The notes: a model not told the origin generated them from the letters alone. A stretch of DNA of 64,000 bases from CAVTWY01 sp963738575 (GCA_963738575.1 CAVTWY010000002.1:248001-312000); one strand, 5' to 3'; positions 1 through 9,810 are shown, counted from the first letter of the stretch. Numbers and translations: made by a program.

Positions 1-853
1 CCGGAGCCAGCTGACGCATGCGGTGCAAGATGCCGTTGTCGGTGGCCACGATGTAGGTTTTTGCTTGGCCTTCCACCACGGCCTTGATCAACTGCGAGGT
101 CGACCCCACCACATGCGCCTGCTGCACCACGCTCTCGGGTGACTCGGGGTGCACCAACACCAAGGCTTCGGGGTGTTCGCGCCGCAACAGCTCCAGCTCA
201 ACCCCTTTGAATTCGTCGTGCACGATGCACTCGCCGTTCCACATCAACATGTCGGCGCCGGTGTGGTCTTTGATGTAGCGCCCCAGGTGCCGGTCGGGGG
301 CCCAAAGCACCTTTTCACCCTGGGCATGCAGATGCTCGACGATGGCCACGGCGCAGGAGCTGGTCACCATCCAGTCGGCGCGCGCTTTGACGGCCGCGCT
401 GGTGTTGGCATACACCACCACCTTGCGGTCAGGGTGCGCATCGCAGAACTTGGCAAAGTCGTCGGGCGGGCATCCCAGATCCAAAGAGCAAGTGGCTTCC
501 AAATCGGGCATCAGCACGCGCTTTTCAGGCGAGAGAATTTTGGCCGTTTCGCCCATGAATCGCACACCACAAACCACCAACGTTTGGGCGCTGTGGTCGC
601 GGCCAAAGCGTGCCATTTCCAGTGAGTCCGAGACCATGCCGCCCGTTTCAAGGGCCAAGTCTTGAATGTCCCCGTCCACGTAGTAGTGGGCGACCAGCAC
701 CGCGTTTTGCTCTTTTAAAAGTGCCTTGATTTGTGCCTTGTCGTGAAGGCGCTGCTCGGGGCTGCGCGTGGCAGGCACCGTGGCCCAAGCCGACGCTGTA
801 CGGCTCTTGCCGGCGGCGTCTTGACGGGTGAAATCAAACAGTACTTGAGTCAT
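1..853 (-). CDS. nadA: Quinolinate synthase A, C-terminus beyond window edge
   Basis: Condenses iminoaspartate with dihydroxyacetone phosphate to quinolinate in de novo NAD synthesis, in the cytosol, using a [4Fe-4S] cluster. About 284 residues are present from an ATG at 853 (MTQVLFDFTRQ). The family signature VAHYYVDGDIQDLA lies near residue 55, and cysteines in ATCSLDLGCP and SSCAVAIVEHL fit the first two cluster ligands. The third ligand would lie past the left edge. NadA proteins are usually 350-380 residues, so roughly a fifth is missing. The frame is intact. No nadB or nadC is visible here. Identification is secure. Confidence 0.95.
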   Translation of the reverse strand, partial: MTQVLFDFTRQDAAGKSRTASAWATVPATRSPEQRLHDKAQIKALLKEQNAVLVAHYYVDGDIQDLALETGGMVSDSLEMARFGRDHSAQTLVVCGVRFMGETAKILSPEKRVLMPDLEATCSLDLGCPPDDFAKFCDAHPDRKVVVYANTSAAVKARADWMVTSSCAVAIVEHLHAQGEKVLWAPDRHLGRYIKDHTGADMLMWNGECIVHDEFKGVELELLRREHPEALVLVHPESPESVVQQAHVVGSTSQLIKAVVEGQAKTYIVATDNGILHRMRQLAP

Positions 854-993
854 CGCAGCGGCTCGCATCAAAGCCCACAAGTCGGGGCGGATGCCGAATC
901 TTAAAGGTTGAGGCAATCGCGGGTGCCAAGCACATGGTGTGCAGTGTGGCGCTCCGCCAGACCGTCACTTTTTGTCCCGCGACAATGGGCTTG

Positions 994-2154
994 TCAATCG
1001 AGTGCGCGATGAGCGTCAGCAATCTTCAGGCGGGCCAAGGTCAAGTTGGAACGTGCCGGATCGATTTTTGCAAAAAGGAAAAATTCGGGCAGTCGTTTGC
1101 CCGGACGAACCACGAACTGATCGGTTCCAGCACACAGCACGATTTCATCCAACGGCGCTGCGCCGTCGAGCCGTTGCCACCCGTCTTGATGCCCACGCAG
1201 TGTTGAGGCCAGCGCTGCGGACACTTGCCGCAAATCCAGCGAGGCGTCGTGTGACTCGCCGACGACCAGCGTGCCACTTTGGCATTCCGCCACGGCACAC
1301 CCCAAGATGCCTGGGGTGCCCATCAGGTTGCGCAGCTCTCGGCCCATGATTCGCCCTTGTTCGAGCACCTGCATGCGCGTCAGCGTTTGATCCGGAACCA
1401 GCGAGAGATCGTGCCTGTCCCATGCCATCAACAGTGCGTTCCAAGTTCGGGCCGGCGACGGGCTTGGTTCGTCAACCACGTCCACTTGCACGTCACCAGG
1501 CCATTCGGTGTCGCGGATGCGCGCTTCCGCCCATGCGGTTTCGGGTGACAAGACGAACAAGAGGGTGGGGCAGCGCCAGTGGGTTGACTGCGTGGCGGCG
1601 GCGAGCTTGGCCAGCATATCGTCCAGGTCTGCGGCAGGCATCGGCGCCACCACGACCGCCGCCAGGCTGCTGCTTTCCATCAACACCATCGGCATGCTGG
1701 GGCTGTCATCTTCGGGCGCACGTTCGCCTTGCCAAGGTGGCACGTCGGCGTGGTAGAGCTTGAGCGAGGCGTCGCCGCGACGGGGCACGACCACGCGCTC
1801 GAGCGTTGCCATCACATGTTGCGACGCGTGGTGGCGAATGTTCAGCCTCTGCACTGGGTGGCCGGTGGCCTCGCTAAGGTTTTGAATCAGACGCGGGGCC
1901 AGGTGATGGTGAGTGTCCAGCAACGTGACGACGTGGTGACCCTCATCGGGCGGCAACTTGGCCAAATGAGACCGCATGGCCTGTGCTGGCGACCCACTCA
2001 CAAACAGGTCTTGCTGAAAGGGATCAACACCACGGTCTGTGCTGACACCTGGGCCCTTGGGGAAGGGGTAGATGCGCGTGGCCTGGAAACCCTCGCGGGG
2101 CCGTGCAGCGTCGATGGGCGCTGGCGTCAACTCACCAAAAAGTGACTTCAACAT
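994..2154 (-). CDS. Hypothetical protein with a C-terminal roadblock/LC7-like region
   Basis: A 386-residue cytosolic protein starting MLKSLFGELTPAP. The frame stays open upstream of this ATG to 2385, but that extension is cysteine-rich and overlaps the divergent MFS gene, so the ATG at 2154 is preferred. There is no signal peptide or membrane segment. The last ~115 residues (GILGCAVAECQSGTLVV, then alternating strand/helix, ending LTLARLKIADAHRALD) have the layout of a roadblock/LC7 domain, a small fold used in GTPase-linked dimers. That assignment rests on pattern only. The N-terminal 250 residues are not recognised. It lies between nadA and a divergent MFS gene; no partner GTPase is visible. 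Confidence 0.7.
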   Translation of the reverse strand: MLKSLFGELTPAPIDAARPREGFQATRIYPFPKGPGVSTDRGVDPFQQDLFVSGSPAQAMRSHLAKLPPDEGHHVVTLLDTHHHLAPRLIQNLSEATGHPVQRLNIRHHASQHVMATLERVVVPRRGDASLKLYHADVPPWQGERAPEDDSPSMPMVLMESSSLAAVVVAPMPAADLDDMLAKLAAATQSTHWRCPTLLFVLSPETAWAEARIRDTEWPGDVQVDVVDEPSPSPARTWNALLMAWDRHDLSLVPDQTLTRMQVLEQGRIMGRELRNLMGTPGILGCAVAECQSGTLVVGESHDASLDLRQVSAALASTLRGHQDGWQRLDGAAPLDEIVLCAGTDQFVVRPGKRLPEFFLFAKIDPARSNLTLARLKIADAHRALD

Positions 2155-2289
2155 GGTTGGATTGTCACTTGCAAAGCGCGCGCAAAGTTGCTTTGTCGCC
2201 GGTGCAGAGAGGGTGGCGCGCACAGTCGTGGCTTTTGCGCCGCACCATGGGGCATAGGGCACTTGGCCTGTCGGTATAGGATGTTGGCA

Positions 2290-3543
2290 ATGAATGCCGC
2301 CAACGCCTCCATCGCATCGCCCGCCAGCGATGCCAAAACCATTGCCCTGGTGGGCTTGGCACATGGCACATCTCATTTCTTCCACATGTTGTTGCCTCCC
2401 TTGTTCCCACTGTTTGCCAGGGATTTCGGGGTTTCGTACGCACAGCTTGGTTTGCTGGTGTCAGTGTTTTTCATCATCTCCGGCATTGGTCAAGCGCTAT
2501 CAGGCTTTGTCGTCGACCGGTTCGGTGCGCGTCCGGCGCTGTTTGCCGCGTTGACAGCCTTTGTTGCAGCGGCGCTGACGGGTGCGGCGGCGCAAGGTTT
2601 GCCGGGCTTGGTGGTTGCAGCGGCTTTGGCGGGGCTGGGCAATTCGCCCTTTCACCCCGTTGACTTCACCATCCTCAACAAGCGTGTTTCACAGGCGCGA
2701 CTGGGGCACGCGTTTTCGGCCCATGGCATTTCGGGCAATCTGGGTTGGGCGGTTGCACCCATCGTGTTGTTGGGCGTCACTGCCGCCTTGGGGTCGTGGC
2801 GGTATGCCCTGTTGGTAGCCGCTGCTTGGGCAGCCGCCGTGCTGGCTTTGATGATCTGGCAGCGCGATGCCATTGATGACAGGGCGTTAAGTGCCATGGC
2901 CGCCGAGCGAGCCCAGGGCGCTGCCAACGCTGCATCAGTCCATCCCTTGGCGTTTTTGAAGCTGCCAGCCATTTGGCTCTGCTTCTCGTTCTTCTTTTGG
3001 TCTACCGCTGCTTTGAGCGCCATGCAAGGGTTTGCCTGCCCTGCCATGCAGGTGATCTACGGTTTGCCATTGACGGTGACGGCCTACGTGGTCACGGGCT
3101 ACATGGTTTGTGGCGCACTGGGCATGGTGATGGGTGGGTTCTTGACGTCTAAGTCGGCGTCATTGGAGCGACTCATCGCCATCGGTTTTTGTGCAGCGGC
3201 CGCGCTGTTGGCTGTGGTGGGGTTCGGTGTGTTGCCACCCATGGTTGCGGTGGCGACGGCCTCTTTGGCTGGGTTTGCTACGGGCCTGGCCGGGCCGTCG
3301 CGCGACATGCTCATCAAGCGCGCTGCGCCGCCGGGCGCCACGGGCCGTGTTTATGGCGCCGTGTACTCGGGCCTCGACCTCGGCTTTGCACTGGCGGCGC
3401 CTTTTTTTGGTGCCATCCTGGATCGCGGCATGCCTTCCTGGGTCTTTTATGGCGCCGGTGCCATGTTGATGATTGGCGTCGCTTCGGCGGCGATGGTCGG
3501 GGTGCAGTTGCGCCCGCGTGTCAGGGCGACGGCGTCAACCTGA
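2290..3543 (+). CDS. MFS transporter, Fsr-like
   Basis: A 417-residue inner-membrane protein with about 12 hydrophobic segments. The opening ALVGLAHGTSHFFHMLLPPL is typical of fosmidomycin-resistance-like and related MFS proteins, and FVVDRFGARPALF is the conserved loop between helices 2 and 3. The start at 2290 is preferred because TAGG sits 9 bases upstream; an in-frame ATG at 2281 would abut that sequence. It is transcribed divergently from the hypothetical gene at 994-2154. The substrate cannot be read from sequence; export of a small polar compound is only a family-level guess. The frame is intact. Confidence 0.85.
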   Translation: MNAANASIASPASDAKTIALVGLAHGTSHFFHMLLPPLFPLFARDFGVSYAQLGLLVSVFFIISGIGQALSGFVVDRFGARPALFAALTAFVAAALTGAAAQGLPGLVVAAALAGLGNSPFHPVDFTILNKRVSQARLGHAFSAHGISGNLGWAVAPIVLLGVTAALGSWRYALLVAAAWAAAVLALMIWQRDAIDDRALSAMAAERAQGAANAASVHPLAFLKLPAIWLCFSFFFWSTAALSAMQGFACPAMQVIYGLPLTVTAYVVTGYMVCGALGMVMGGFLTSKSASLERLIAIGFCAAAALLAVVGFGVLPPMVAVATASLAGFATGLAGPSRDMLIKRAAPPGATGRVYGAVYSGLDLGFALAAPFFGAILDRGMPSWVFYGAGAMLMIGVASAAMVGVQLRPRVRATAST

Positions 3544-3572
3544 CGTTGCGTTGCTTTCAACGGCCTGTCAGG

Positions 3573-4094
3573 TCACTTGCAGGATGATGTGGCGATCTCG
3601 CGCGACCTTGCCATTTCACTGGCGCGCTGCGCATCGTCTAAGTACTCACGTTCGCCCTTTTCATTGAAGCGCGAAACCCTGCCACCCGACTCCAGCCCGG
3701 CAACGTTGGCGCGGGCGCGCACGCAATTTTCTTTTTGCGCTGCGGCCTGTTGATCCTCTTGCGCCTTGCGCTGGTCTTTGGTGTCTTGCTCCGCTTTTTT
3801 GCGCGCAGCTTCCATCTCGCGCTCTTTCAAGCTGGCCTCGGGTTTGGCGGGTGTGGCTGCTGGTTTGGCAGCGTCTGATGAGGACGTCGCCGCGACCACG
3901 GTGTTGCGTGTTGCAGGCGGCGGAGCCGGCTGCGAAAGGATGTCCCGCGGCTGAACGCTGGAAGGTGGTGGACGATCACTCCAGTTCAGACGTCCTTGCG
4001 CGTCGCGCCATTGGTACTGCGCGTGCACGTCCGATGGCCATGCCATGAGGCACAAGGCGGCAAGCAGCAGAGAAGGCAACAGTCTGGGGGTCAA
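3573..4094 (-). CDS. DUF4124 domain-containing exported protein
   Basis: A 173-residue protein with an N-terminal hydrophobic stretch (LLPSLLLAALCLMAWPSDVHA) consistent with a signal peptide, then the DUF4124 hallmark YQWRDAQGRLNWSDRPPP. A long charged Lys/Glu/Gln/Ala-rich segment around residues 80-120 probably forms a coiled coil or a flexible linker. A TTG start at 4094 is preferred because GGAG lies 9 bases upstream and puts the signal peptide at the N-terminus. An ATG at 4172 in the same frame would prepend 26 residues and run into the guaB promoter region. DUF4124 proteins are common in Betaproteobacteria beside guaB but have no established function. Confidence 0.75.
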   Translation of the reverse strand: MTPRLLPSLLLAALCLMAWPSDVHAQYQWRDAQGRLNWSDRPPPSSVQPRDILSQPAPPPATRNTVVAATSSSDAAKPAATPAKPEASLKEREMEAARKKAEQDTKDQRKAQEDQQAAAQKENCVRARANVAGLESGGRVSRFNEKGEREYLDDAQRASEMARSREIATSSCK

Positions 4095-4178
4095 AATGGG
4101 ATGCTCCAGGATGGCCTGAAGTGTAGGCACGGAATGCCCTTGGCGGGCATGGCAAGTCGCGTCGCAATTCACGGTCCG

Positions 4179-4184
4179 TATAAT
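4179..4184 (+). promoter_or_regulatory. Candidate -10 element upstream of guaB
   Basis: An exact TATAAT hexamer lies 24 bases before the guaB ATG at 4209. No convincing -35 hexamer stands 16-18 bases upstream, so this is half a promoter by eye. GGAG near 4198-4201 is the likely guaB ribosome binding site. Confidence 0.45.
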
Positions 4185-4208
4185 CTTGTTTTGAGCCCGG
4201 AGCTTTTC

Positions 4209-5679
4209 ATGCGCCTACAGGGTCTTGCGCTCACTTTTGATGACGTTTTGCTGCTGCCTGCTTTCTCGCAGGTGCTGCCCAAAGAAACCAGCCTGGCCAC
4301 CCAGCTGTCGCGTCGCATTCCGTTAAATCTGCCCTTGATCTCGGCCGCCATGGACACGGTGACCGAGGCGCGCTTGGCCATCGCCATCGCCCAGGAGGGC
4401 GGCATTGGCATCGTGCACAAGAACCTGAGCCCAGCAGCGCAGGCGGCCGAGGTGTTGCGGGTCAAGCGTTACGAATCCGGCATCCTGCGCGACCCCATCA
4501 CCGTCAGCCCCAGCGCCACGGTGCGCGAGGTCAAAGCCCTTCAAGCCCAGCACGGCATCTCTGGCTTTCCGGTGATCGAAGGTCGGCGCGTGGTGGGCAT
4601 CGTGACGGGCCGTGACCTGCGCTTTGAGACGCGCATGGACGCTGCCGTGCGCGACATCATGACGCCGCGCGAGCGCTTGATCACCGTGCCCGAAGGCTCC
4701 AGCATCGACGACGGCAAAGCGCTGATGCACCGCCACAAGTTGGAGCGTGTGCTGGTGATCAACGCAGCGACGAGCTGCGCGGCCTGATGACGGTGAAGGA
4801 CATCACCAAGCAAACCAGTTTCCCTAACGCCGCACGCGACAGCCAAGGCAAGTTGCGCGTGGGCGCAGCCGTGGGCGTGGGTGAGGGCACCGAAGAGCGC
4901 GTTGAAGCGCTGGTGAAGGCCGGCGTGGATGTGATCGTTGACACAGCCCACGGCCACAGCGCCGGCGTGATCGAACGCGTGCGCTGGATCAAGCAGCGCT
5001 ACCCCGACGTGGACGTGATCGGCGGCAACATCGCCACCGGCGCGGCGGCCTTGGCGCTGGCTGCGGCGGGTGCCGACGGTGTCAAGGTGGGCATCGGTCC
5101 TGGGTCGATCTGCACCACGCGCGTGGTGGCCGGGGTCAGGCGTGCCGCAAATCACGGCCATCGAGAGGCGTGGCCAAAGCCTTGGCGGGCAGCGGCATTC
5201 CGCTGATCGCCGACGGTGGCATTCGCTTCTCGGGTGACATCGCCAAAGCCATCGCGGCGGGCGCGTCCACGGTGATGATGGGCGGCATGTTCGCTGGCAC
5301 CGAAGAGGCGCCCGGCGAGGTGGTGCTGTTTCAAGGTCGCAGCTACAAGAGCTACCGTGGCATGGGGTCGATCGGCGCGATGAAGGCAGGCTCCGCGGAC
5401 CGCTACTTTCAAGAGAGCGACGAAACCAGCAACCCCAACACCGACAAGCTGGTGCCCGAAGGCATCGAGGGCCGCGTGCCGTACAAAGGCTGCCTGGTGG
5501 GCATCGTGCATCAGTTGGCCGGTGGCTTGCGCGCTGCGATGGGTTACTGCGGCTGTGCGACGATCGCCGAGATGCAGCAGCGAACGGAGTTCGTGCAGAT
5601 CACGGCGGCAGGCATGCGCGAAAGCCATGTGCACGACGTGCAAATCACCAAGGAAGCGCCGAATTACCGTGCCGATTGA
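4209..5679 (+). CDS. guaB: Inosine-5'-monophosphate dehydrogenase, frameshifted in this sequence
   Basis: Oxidises IMP to XMP with NAD+, the first committed step of GMP synthesis. It starts MRLQGLALTFDDVLLLPAFS. A CBS-domain pair region follows (residues ~90-200, including GISGFPVIEGRRVVGIVTGR). Then come the catalytic loop GIGPGSICTTR with the active cysteine and the flap/phosphate region GGMFAGTEEAPGEV. The reading frame changes three times: one base is missing near 4768, an extra A lies at about 5138, and there is an extra base near 5167. Similarity is continuous across every break, and correcting them gives a normal-length IMPDH of about 490 residues. In an essential-type gene, sequencing error is likelier than inactivation. 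guaA lies downstream with an MFS gene between. Confidence 0.9.
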
Positions 5680-7029
5680 CGACAACCCAGCGGGCGTTAA
5701 GCCTGCGGCCGGCAGCCAGGCGGCGGTCCCGACCATGGCCAGGCGGCGGTACCTGAGCATGGCCAGGCGGCCATGCGCTTCATCATGGTCACCGTGCTGC
5801 TGGACATGATCGCCATCGGCATCATCGTGCCGGTGTTGCCCGCGTTGGTGGGGCAGTTTGTCAGCAGCCCCACCGAGCAAACCAAGTGGTACGCGTGGTT
5901 GGTGTTCATTTTCAGCGCGGCGTCGTTCTTTGCCACGCCGTTGCTTGGCGCGCTGTCGGACCGGTACGGTCGCCGCCCGATTTTGCTGTTAGGTTTTGCG
6001 GGGCTGGCGATCAATTTCTTCATCACGGCGTTTGCGACCAGCCTGTGGATGCTGGTGCTGTCGCGCGTCATCGGTGGTGGCATGCAGGCCAACGCGGCGG
6101 TGGCCAACGCCTACGTGGCCGACATCACGCCGCCTGAGAAACGCGCCAAACGGTTTGGGTTGCTGGGTGCGATGTTTGGCTTGGGCTTCATCCTAGGCCC
6201 GATGTTGGGTGGGCTTGTTGGGGGCCATCAATTTGCAGTTGCCGTTTGTTGCGGCCGGGGTGCTTGGCTTGCTTGAACTTGATCTACGGCTACTTTGTCT
6301 TGCCGGAGTCGCTGAGCCAACATTGCGTCGCCCGGTCACCTGGGCCAGCGCAAACCCGTTCACGTCGATCAAGCGCTTAGCACAGCTTAAAGGCGTGGGC
6401 ATGTTGGTGGCAGTGATTGCGTTTTCTGGCGTGGCGCAGTTCATTCTCTACACCACCTGGGTGCTGTACACCACGTACAAATTCGGTTGGTCCACGGTGG
6501 AAAACGGCTGGTCGCTGTTCGCGTTGGGTTGATGAGCGTCATCGTGCAAGGCTGGTTGCTGGGCAAGCTGCTCAAGCGTTTTCACCTGCAGCGATTGGCG
6601 GTGATGGCGTTGATCTCGTCCAGCGCCTGGCCTACCTTTTTACGGCTTGGTGCCCGAGGGCTGGATGTTGTTTGTGGTGGTGGGGTTAACGTGCTTGGGT
6701 TTACACCTTGCAAGCCACGTTCAAAGCTTGGTGTCGCAGGCCGCCGACGCTGCAACCCAGGGCCAAACGTTGGGGGCTTTGAGTGGACTGAACAGTTTGA
6801 TGTCGGTGCATCGCACCGTCGATTGGCGGCCCTTTGCTGGTCTTGGTGGCCGACATGCCGCAGAGGCGATTGGCGGCTTGGTTTGCCCATGTACGCTTGC
6901 GCGCTGCTGCAAGCCACCGCGCTGCTGTTTGCTTGGCGGCACTTTCGGTCGCGGCCCGCTGTGCCAGGCGCTGCTGTCGGCGCGGGCAGCCGGGACTCGC
7001 ACAGCCCTGAGGCAACTCCTTTTGTTTGA
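5669..7029 (+). pseudogene. TCR/Tet-family MFS transporter, multiply frameshifted
   Basis: An inner-membrane exporter of the DHA1/TetA type. The first segment reads MVTVLLDMIAIGIIVPVLPA, followed by LLGALSDRYGRRPILLLG (MFS motif A). The C-terminus is LPMYACALLQATALLFA near 6890-6925. Coding potential hops frame near 5729, 6219, 6275, 6320, 6530, 6620 and 6800, always resuming similarity at once. A GTG at 5669 overlaps the guaB stop and gives a leader with tandem QAAVPDHG/QAAVPEHG units; the alternative ATG is at 5773. Either a dead gene or one hit by many indel errors. Its place between guaB and guaA suggests co-transcription. Confidence 0.75.
5716..5772 (+). repeat. Imperfect 23/24-bp tandem repeat at the 5' end of the MFS gene
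   Basis: CCAGGCGGCGGT recurs at 5716 and 5739, and a third partial copy (CCAGGCGGC) begins at 5763. Each full unit ends in CATGG. The units are 23 and 24 bases long. In a corrected frame they encode QAAVPDHG, QAAVPEHG and QAAMRF, so the one-base difference coincides with a predicted frameshift. Confidence 0.65.
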
Positions 7030-7052
7030 TCGACTTTGGTTGAGGTTCTCCC

Positions 7053-8652
7053 ATGCACGACAAGATCCTGATCCTCGACTTCGGCTCCCAAGTGACGCAG
7101 CTGATTGCGCGGCGCATCCGCGAGGCCAACGTCTATTGCGAGATCCACCCCAACGACGTCAGCGACGACTTTGTGCGCAGCTTTTGCGCCCAAGGGCATC
7201 ATGCTGTCGGGTAGTCATGCCAGTACCTACGAAGAGCAAGACTTGCGTGCTCCGCAAGCGGTGTGGGACTTGGGCGTTCCCGTGCTGGGTATTTGTTATG
7301 GCATGTTCACGATGACCGTGCAATTGGGCGGCCAGGTCGAGGCCAGTGCGCACCGCGAGTTTGGGTACGCCGAGGTGCGAGCGCAAGGGCACACCAAGCT
7401 GCTGAACGGCATCCAAGACTTCAGCACGCCCGAGGGCCACGGCATGCTCAAAGTGTGGATGAGCCACGGTGACAAGGTCACAGCCATGCCCGCAGGGTTC
7501 AAGTTGATGGCGTCCACCCCCAGTTGCCCCATCGCTGGAATGGCCGACGAGGCCCGAGGCTACTACGCGGTGCAGTTTCACCCCGAAGTCACCCATACCG
7601 TACAAGGCGAAACTTTGCTTGACCGCTTTGTGCTCGGCATTGCTAACGCCAAGCCCGACTGGGTGATGCGTGACCATATCGCCGAAGCCGTGGCCTTGAT
7701 TCGCCAACAAGTGGGCGACGAAGAGGTCATCCTGGGCTTGTCAGGCGGTGTGGATTCCAGTGTCGCCGCCGCGCTGATCCACCGCGCGATTGGTGACCAG
7801 CTCACCTGCGTGTTTGTGGATCACGGCCTGCTGCGTTTGGACGAAGGCAAGGCCGTGATGGACATGTTTGCCGGCAAGCTGCACGCCAAGGTGGTGCACG
7901 TGGACGCCAGCGCGCAGTTCCTCGGCCACTTGGCAGGCGTTGCAGACCCCGAGGCCAAACGCAAGATCATCGGGCGCGAATTTGTCGAGGTGTTCAAAGC
8001 CGAAGCCGCCAAGCTCCAAGGCAGCGGCAACAAGGGCGCCAAGTGGTTGGCCCAAGGCACCATCTACCCAGACGTGATCGAGTCCGGCGGTGCCAAAACC
8101 AAAAAAGCCGTCACCATCAAAAGCCATCACAACGTGGGTGGCTTGCCGGAGCAGCTGGGCCTGAAGCTGCTCGAGCCCTTGCGCGACCTATTCAAAGACG
8201 AGGTTAGGGAGCTGGGCGTCGCCCTGGGCCTACCGCGCGAGATGGTCTACCGCCACCCGTTCCCCGGCCCAGGCCTGGGCGTGCGCATCCTGGGTGAAGT
8301 GAAGAGCAGCTACGCCGACTTGCTGCGCCGCGCCGACGCCATCTTCATCGACGAGCTGCGCGCCCACATCGACCCAGCCGACGGTAAAAGCTGGTACGAC
8401 AAAACATCCCAGGCCTTTGCTGTGTTCTTGCCCGTCAAGAGCGTGGGCGTGATGGGCGACGGCCGCACCTACGACTACGTCGTGGCCCTGCGCGCCGTGC
8501 AAACCAGCGACTTCATGACGGCTGACTGGGCGGAGCTGCCGTATGCGCTGCTTAAAAAGGTTAGCTCGCGCATCATCAACGAGGTGCGGGGGATCAACCG
8601 GGTGACGTATGACGTGTCGAGCAAGCCGCCGGCGACGATCGAATGGGAATGA
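7053..8652 (+). CDS. guaA: GMP synthase (glutamine-hydrolysing), one frameshift
   Basis: Amidates XMP to GMP using glutamine and ATP. The class I glutamine amidotransferase domain begins MHDKILILDFGSQVTQLIAR, carries the nucleophile elbow VLGICYG, and has the HPEVTHT histidine/glutamate. The ATP-pyrophosphatase domain has the P-loop GLSGGVDSSVAAAL. The dimerisation domain ends KPPATIEWE. One extra T in the TTTT run at 7182-7185 shifts the frame about 44 codons in; a downstream start at 7105 merely reads the resumed frame. Removing that base gives about 532 residues, normal for GuaA. Probably a homopolymer error. Confidence 0.93.
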
Positions 8653-9087
8653 TCCAAGATCGTCCCACGGTGTCTGCGGCCATCCCAGAACAATCCGATT
8701 TCGCAGTGAGGACAAGGACTTAGCGTCCAAAGGCGTCCCACCCGATCCAGCGCCGTCCCAGGCGTCCTGACGGTTGATTTGACGGTATCCGAGCACCTAC
8801 GCTGGCAGGCCGGCCGCCACGAGCCGGTGGTGCGTCACGCGCAGCGATCCCACCTGGCCTACGGCATGGATGTGCGCTGGAGGAAGCGCGGCTGCTGCTC
8901 GCACGGGCGCGTGTCAGACCACCGGCCTGTCTGGGTCGAGGCCCGCCAGTCGGTCCATGGACTCGCCGCCCGGGAGCAGTCGCACGGTCGATGTTGCCTT
9001 CGCGGTGAACCACGCCTGAGCGTGCCGGGATCGGCCTTCTGGCCGAGCAACTTCGACTCTCGGCCCACCGGCTGCGCCGAAGTCGCT
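8653..9087. other. Unassigned interval between guaA and vapC
   Basis: 435 bases with no recognisable gene. Short open frames exist on both strands, but none shows a start with a ribosome binding site or a familiar motif. It marks the boundary at which conserved guaA sequence gives way to accessory DNA. Confidence 0.5.
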
Positions 9088-9495
9088 TCAGACCAGCAAC
9101 TCCACCGGCGGCGTCAGCGCGAGACCCTTTGCCCGCTTCGCCAGTCGTTGGTCGAATGTCGCGAATCCGGAAGCACGCGAACTGCGCGCCAGGTGCAGCG
9201 CATCAGCGAAATCGAGACCCTTGTCGAACGCATCGACCGCCACCAGGACCGCGTCGCGATCTTCGAGCGTGATGTGCTCGATGCTCGCCAGCGCGCGCAA
9301 CACGCGGGAAATGTCCCTCGTTGGCAGTTCATAGAACCCGCGCATGACCCATTCCAGTTCAAGCAACACGGTCACCGAGACGAACGATCGTTCGGCGAGC
9401 GCTGCGACGGCCGCGGGCCGCTGTTTGGCAGCCTGTGCATCGTCGGCATCATCGACGAAGAACCGCGCCAAGACGTTCGTATCCAGGGCCCTCAT
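9088..9495 (-). CDS. vapC: PIN-domain ribonuclease toxin, VapC-type
   Basis: A 135-residue PIN-domain protein, normally an Mg2+-dependent RNase held inactive by VapB. It opens MRALDTNVLARFF with the first catalytic Asp. It then has LLELEWVMRG (Glu), GLDFADALHLARS (Asp) and FATFDQRLAKRA (fourth acid), so all four metal-binding acidic positions are present. Length is normal for the family. Its ATG overlaps the vapB stop by four bases (9492-9495), the usual translational coupling. The frame is intact, unlike hipA nearby, so this module could be functional. Confidence 0.9.
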   Translation of the reverse strand: MRALDTNVLARFFVDDADDAQAAKQRPAAVAALAERSFVSVTVLLELEWVMRGFYELPTRDISRVLRALASIEHITLEDRDAVLVAVDAFDKGLDFADALHLARSSRASGFATFDQRLAKRAKGLALTPPVELLV

Positions 9496-9755
9496 GGCTT
9501 GCCGCGCCGCGAACGGGCCAGCAGCGACGCAGGGTCGAAATCCTCCAGGCGGCGTGGAACACCGCGCGCTGGCGCCTTGACCATGCCCGCCATGCCGGTC
9601 ATGTCGGCCGTCGCGACCGAACGTACGACGCGCAGCTTCAGCCCGTCCGATTCTTCGAGCACCTCGATCCTGGCGCCTGCACCCATCCCGAGCCGGCGCC
9701 GCAATTCGGCCGGCAACACGATCTGGCCTTTCGAGGAGACTAGGAGCGTCGACAT
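9492..9755 (-). CDS. vapB: AbrB/SpoVT-type antitoxin, VapB-type
   Basis: An 87-residue antitoxin. The N-terminal swapped-hairpin DNA-binding domain reads STLLVSSKGQIVLPAELRRR, followed by GMGAGARIEVLEE. The C-terminal ~40 residues, ending DPASLLARSRRGKP, would wrap the toxin. The ATG at 9755 is chosen because it begins the AbrB fold; an in-frame ATG at 9776 adds only seven residues. VapB-VapC complexes normally bind their own promoter, and a short inverted repeat lies about 43 bases upstream. Confidence 0.88.
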   Translation of the reverse strand: MSTLLVSSKGQIVLPAELRRRLGMGAGARIEVLEESDGLKLRVVRSVATADMTGMAGMVKAPARGVPRRLEDFDPASLLARSRRGKP

Positions 9756-9797
9756 GTTGGTTTCCAGACTGAACAATCGGATCTCATCATAGTACGG

Positions 9798-9810
9798 CTT
9801 ACGTGGTAAG
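9798..9810. promoter_or_regulatory. Candidate VapBC operator, inverted repeat
   Basis: CTTAC-GTG-GTAAG is a perfect 5-bp inverted repeat with a 3-bp spacer, 43 bases upstream of the vapB ATG. AbrB-type antitoxins bind such short palindromes. The repeat is short enough to arise by chance. Confidence 0.35.
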
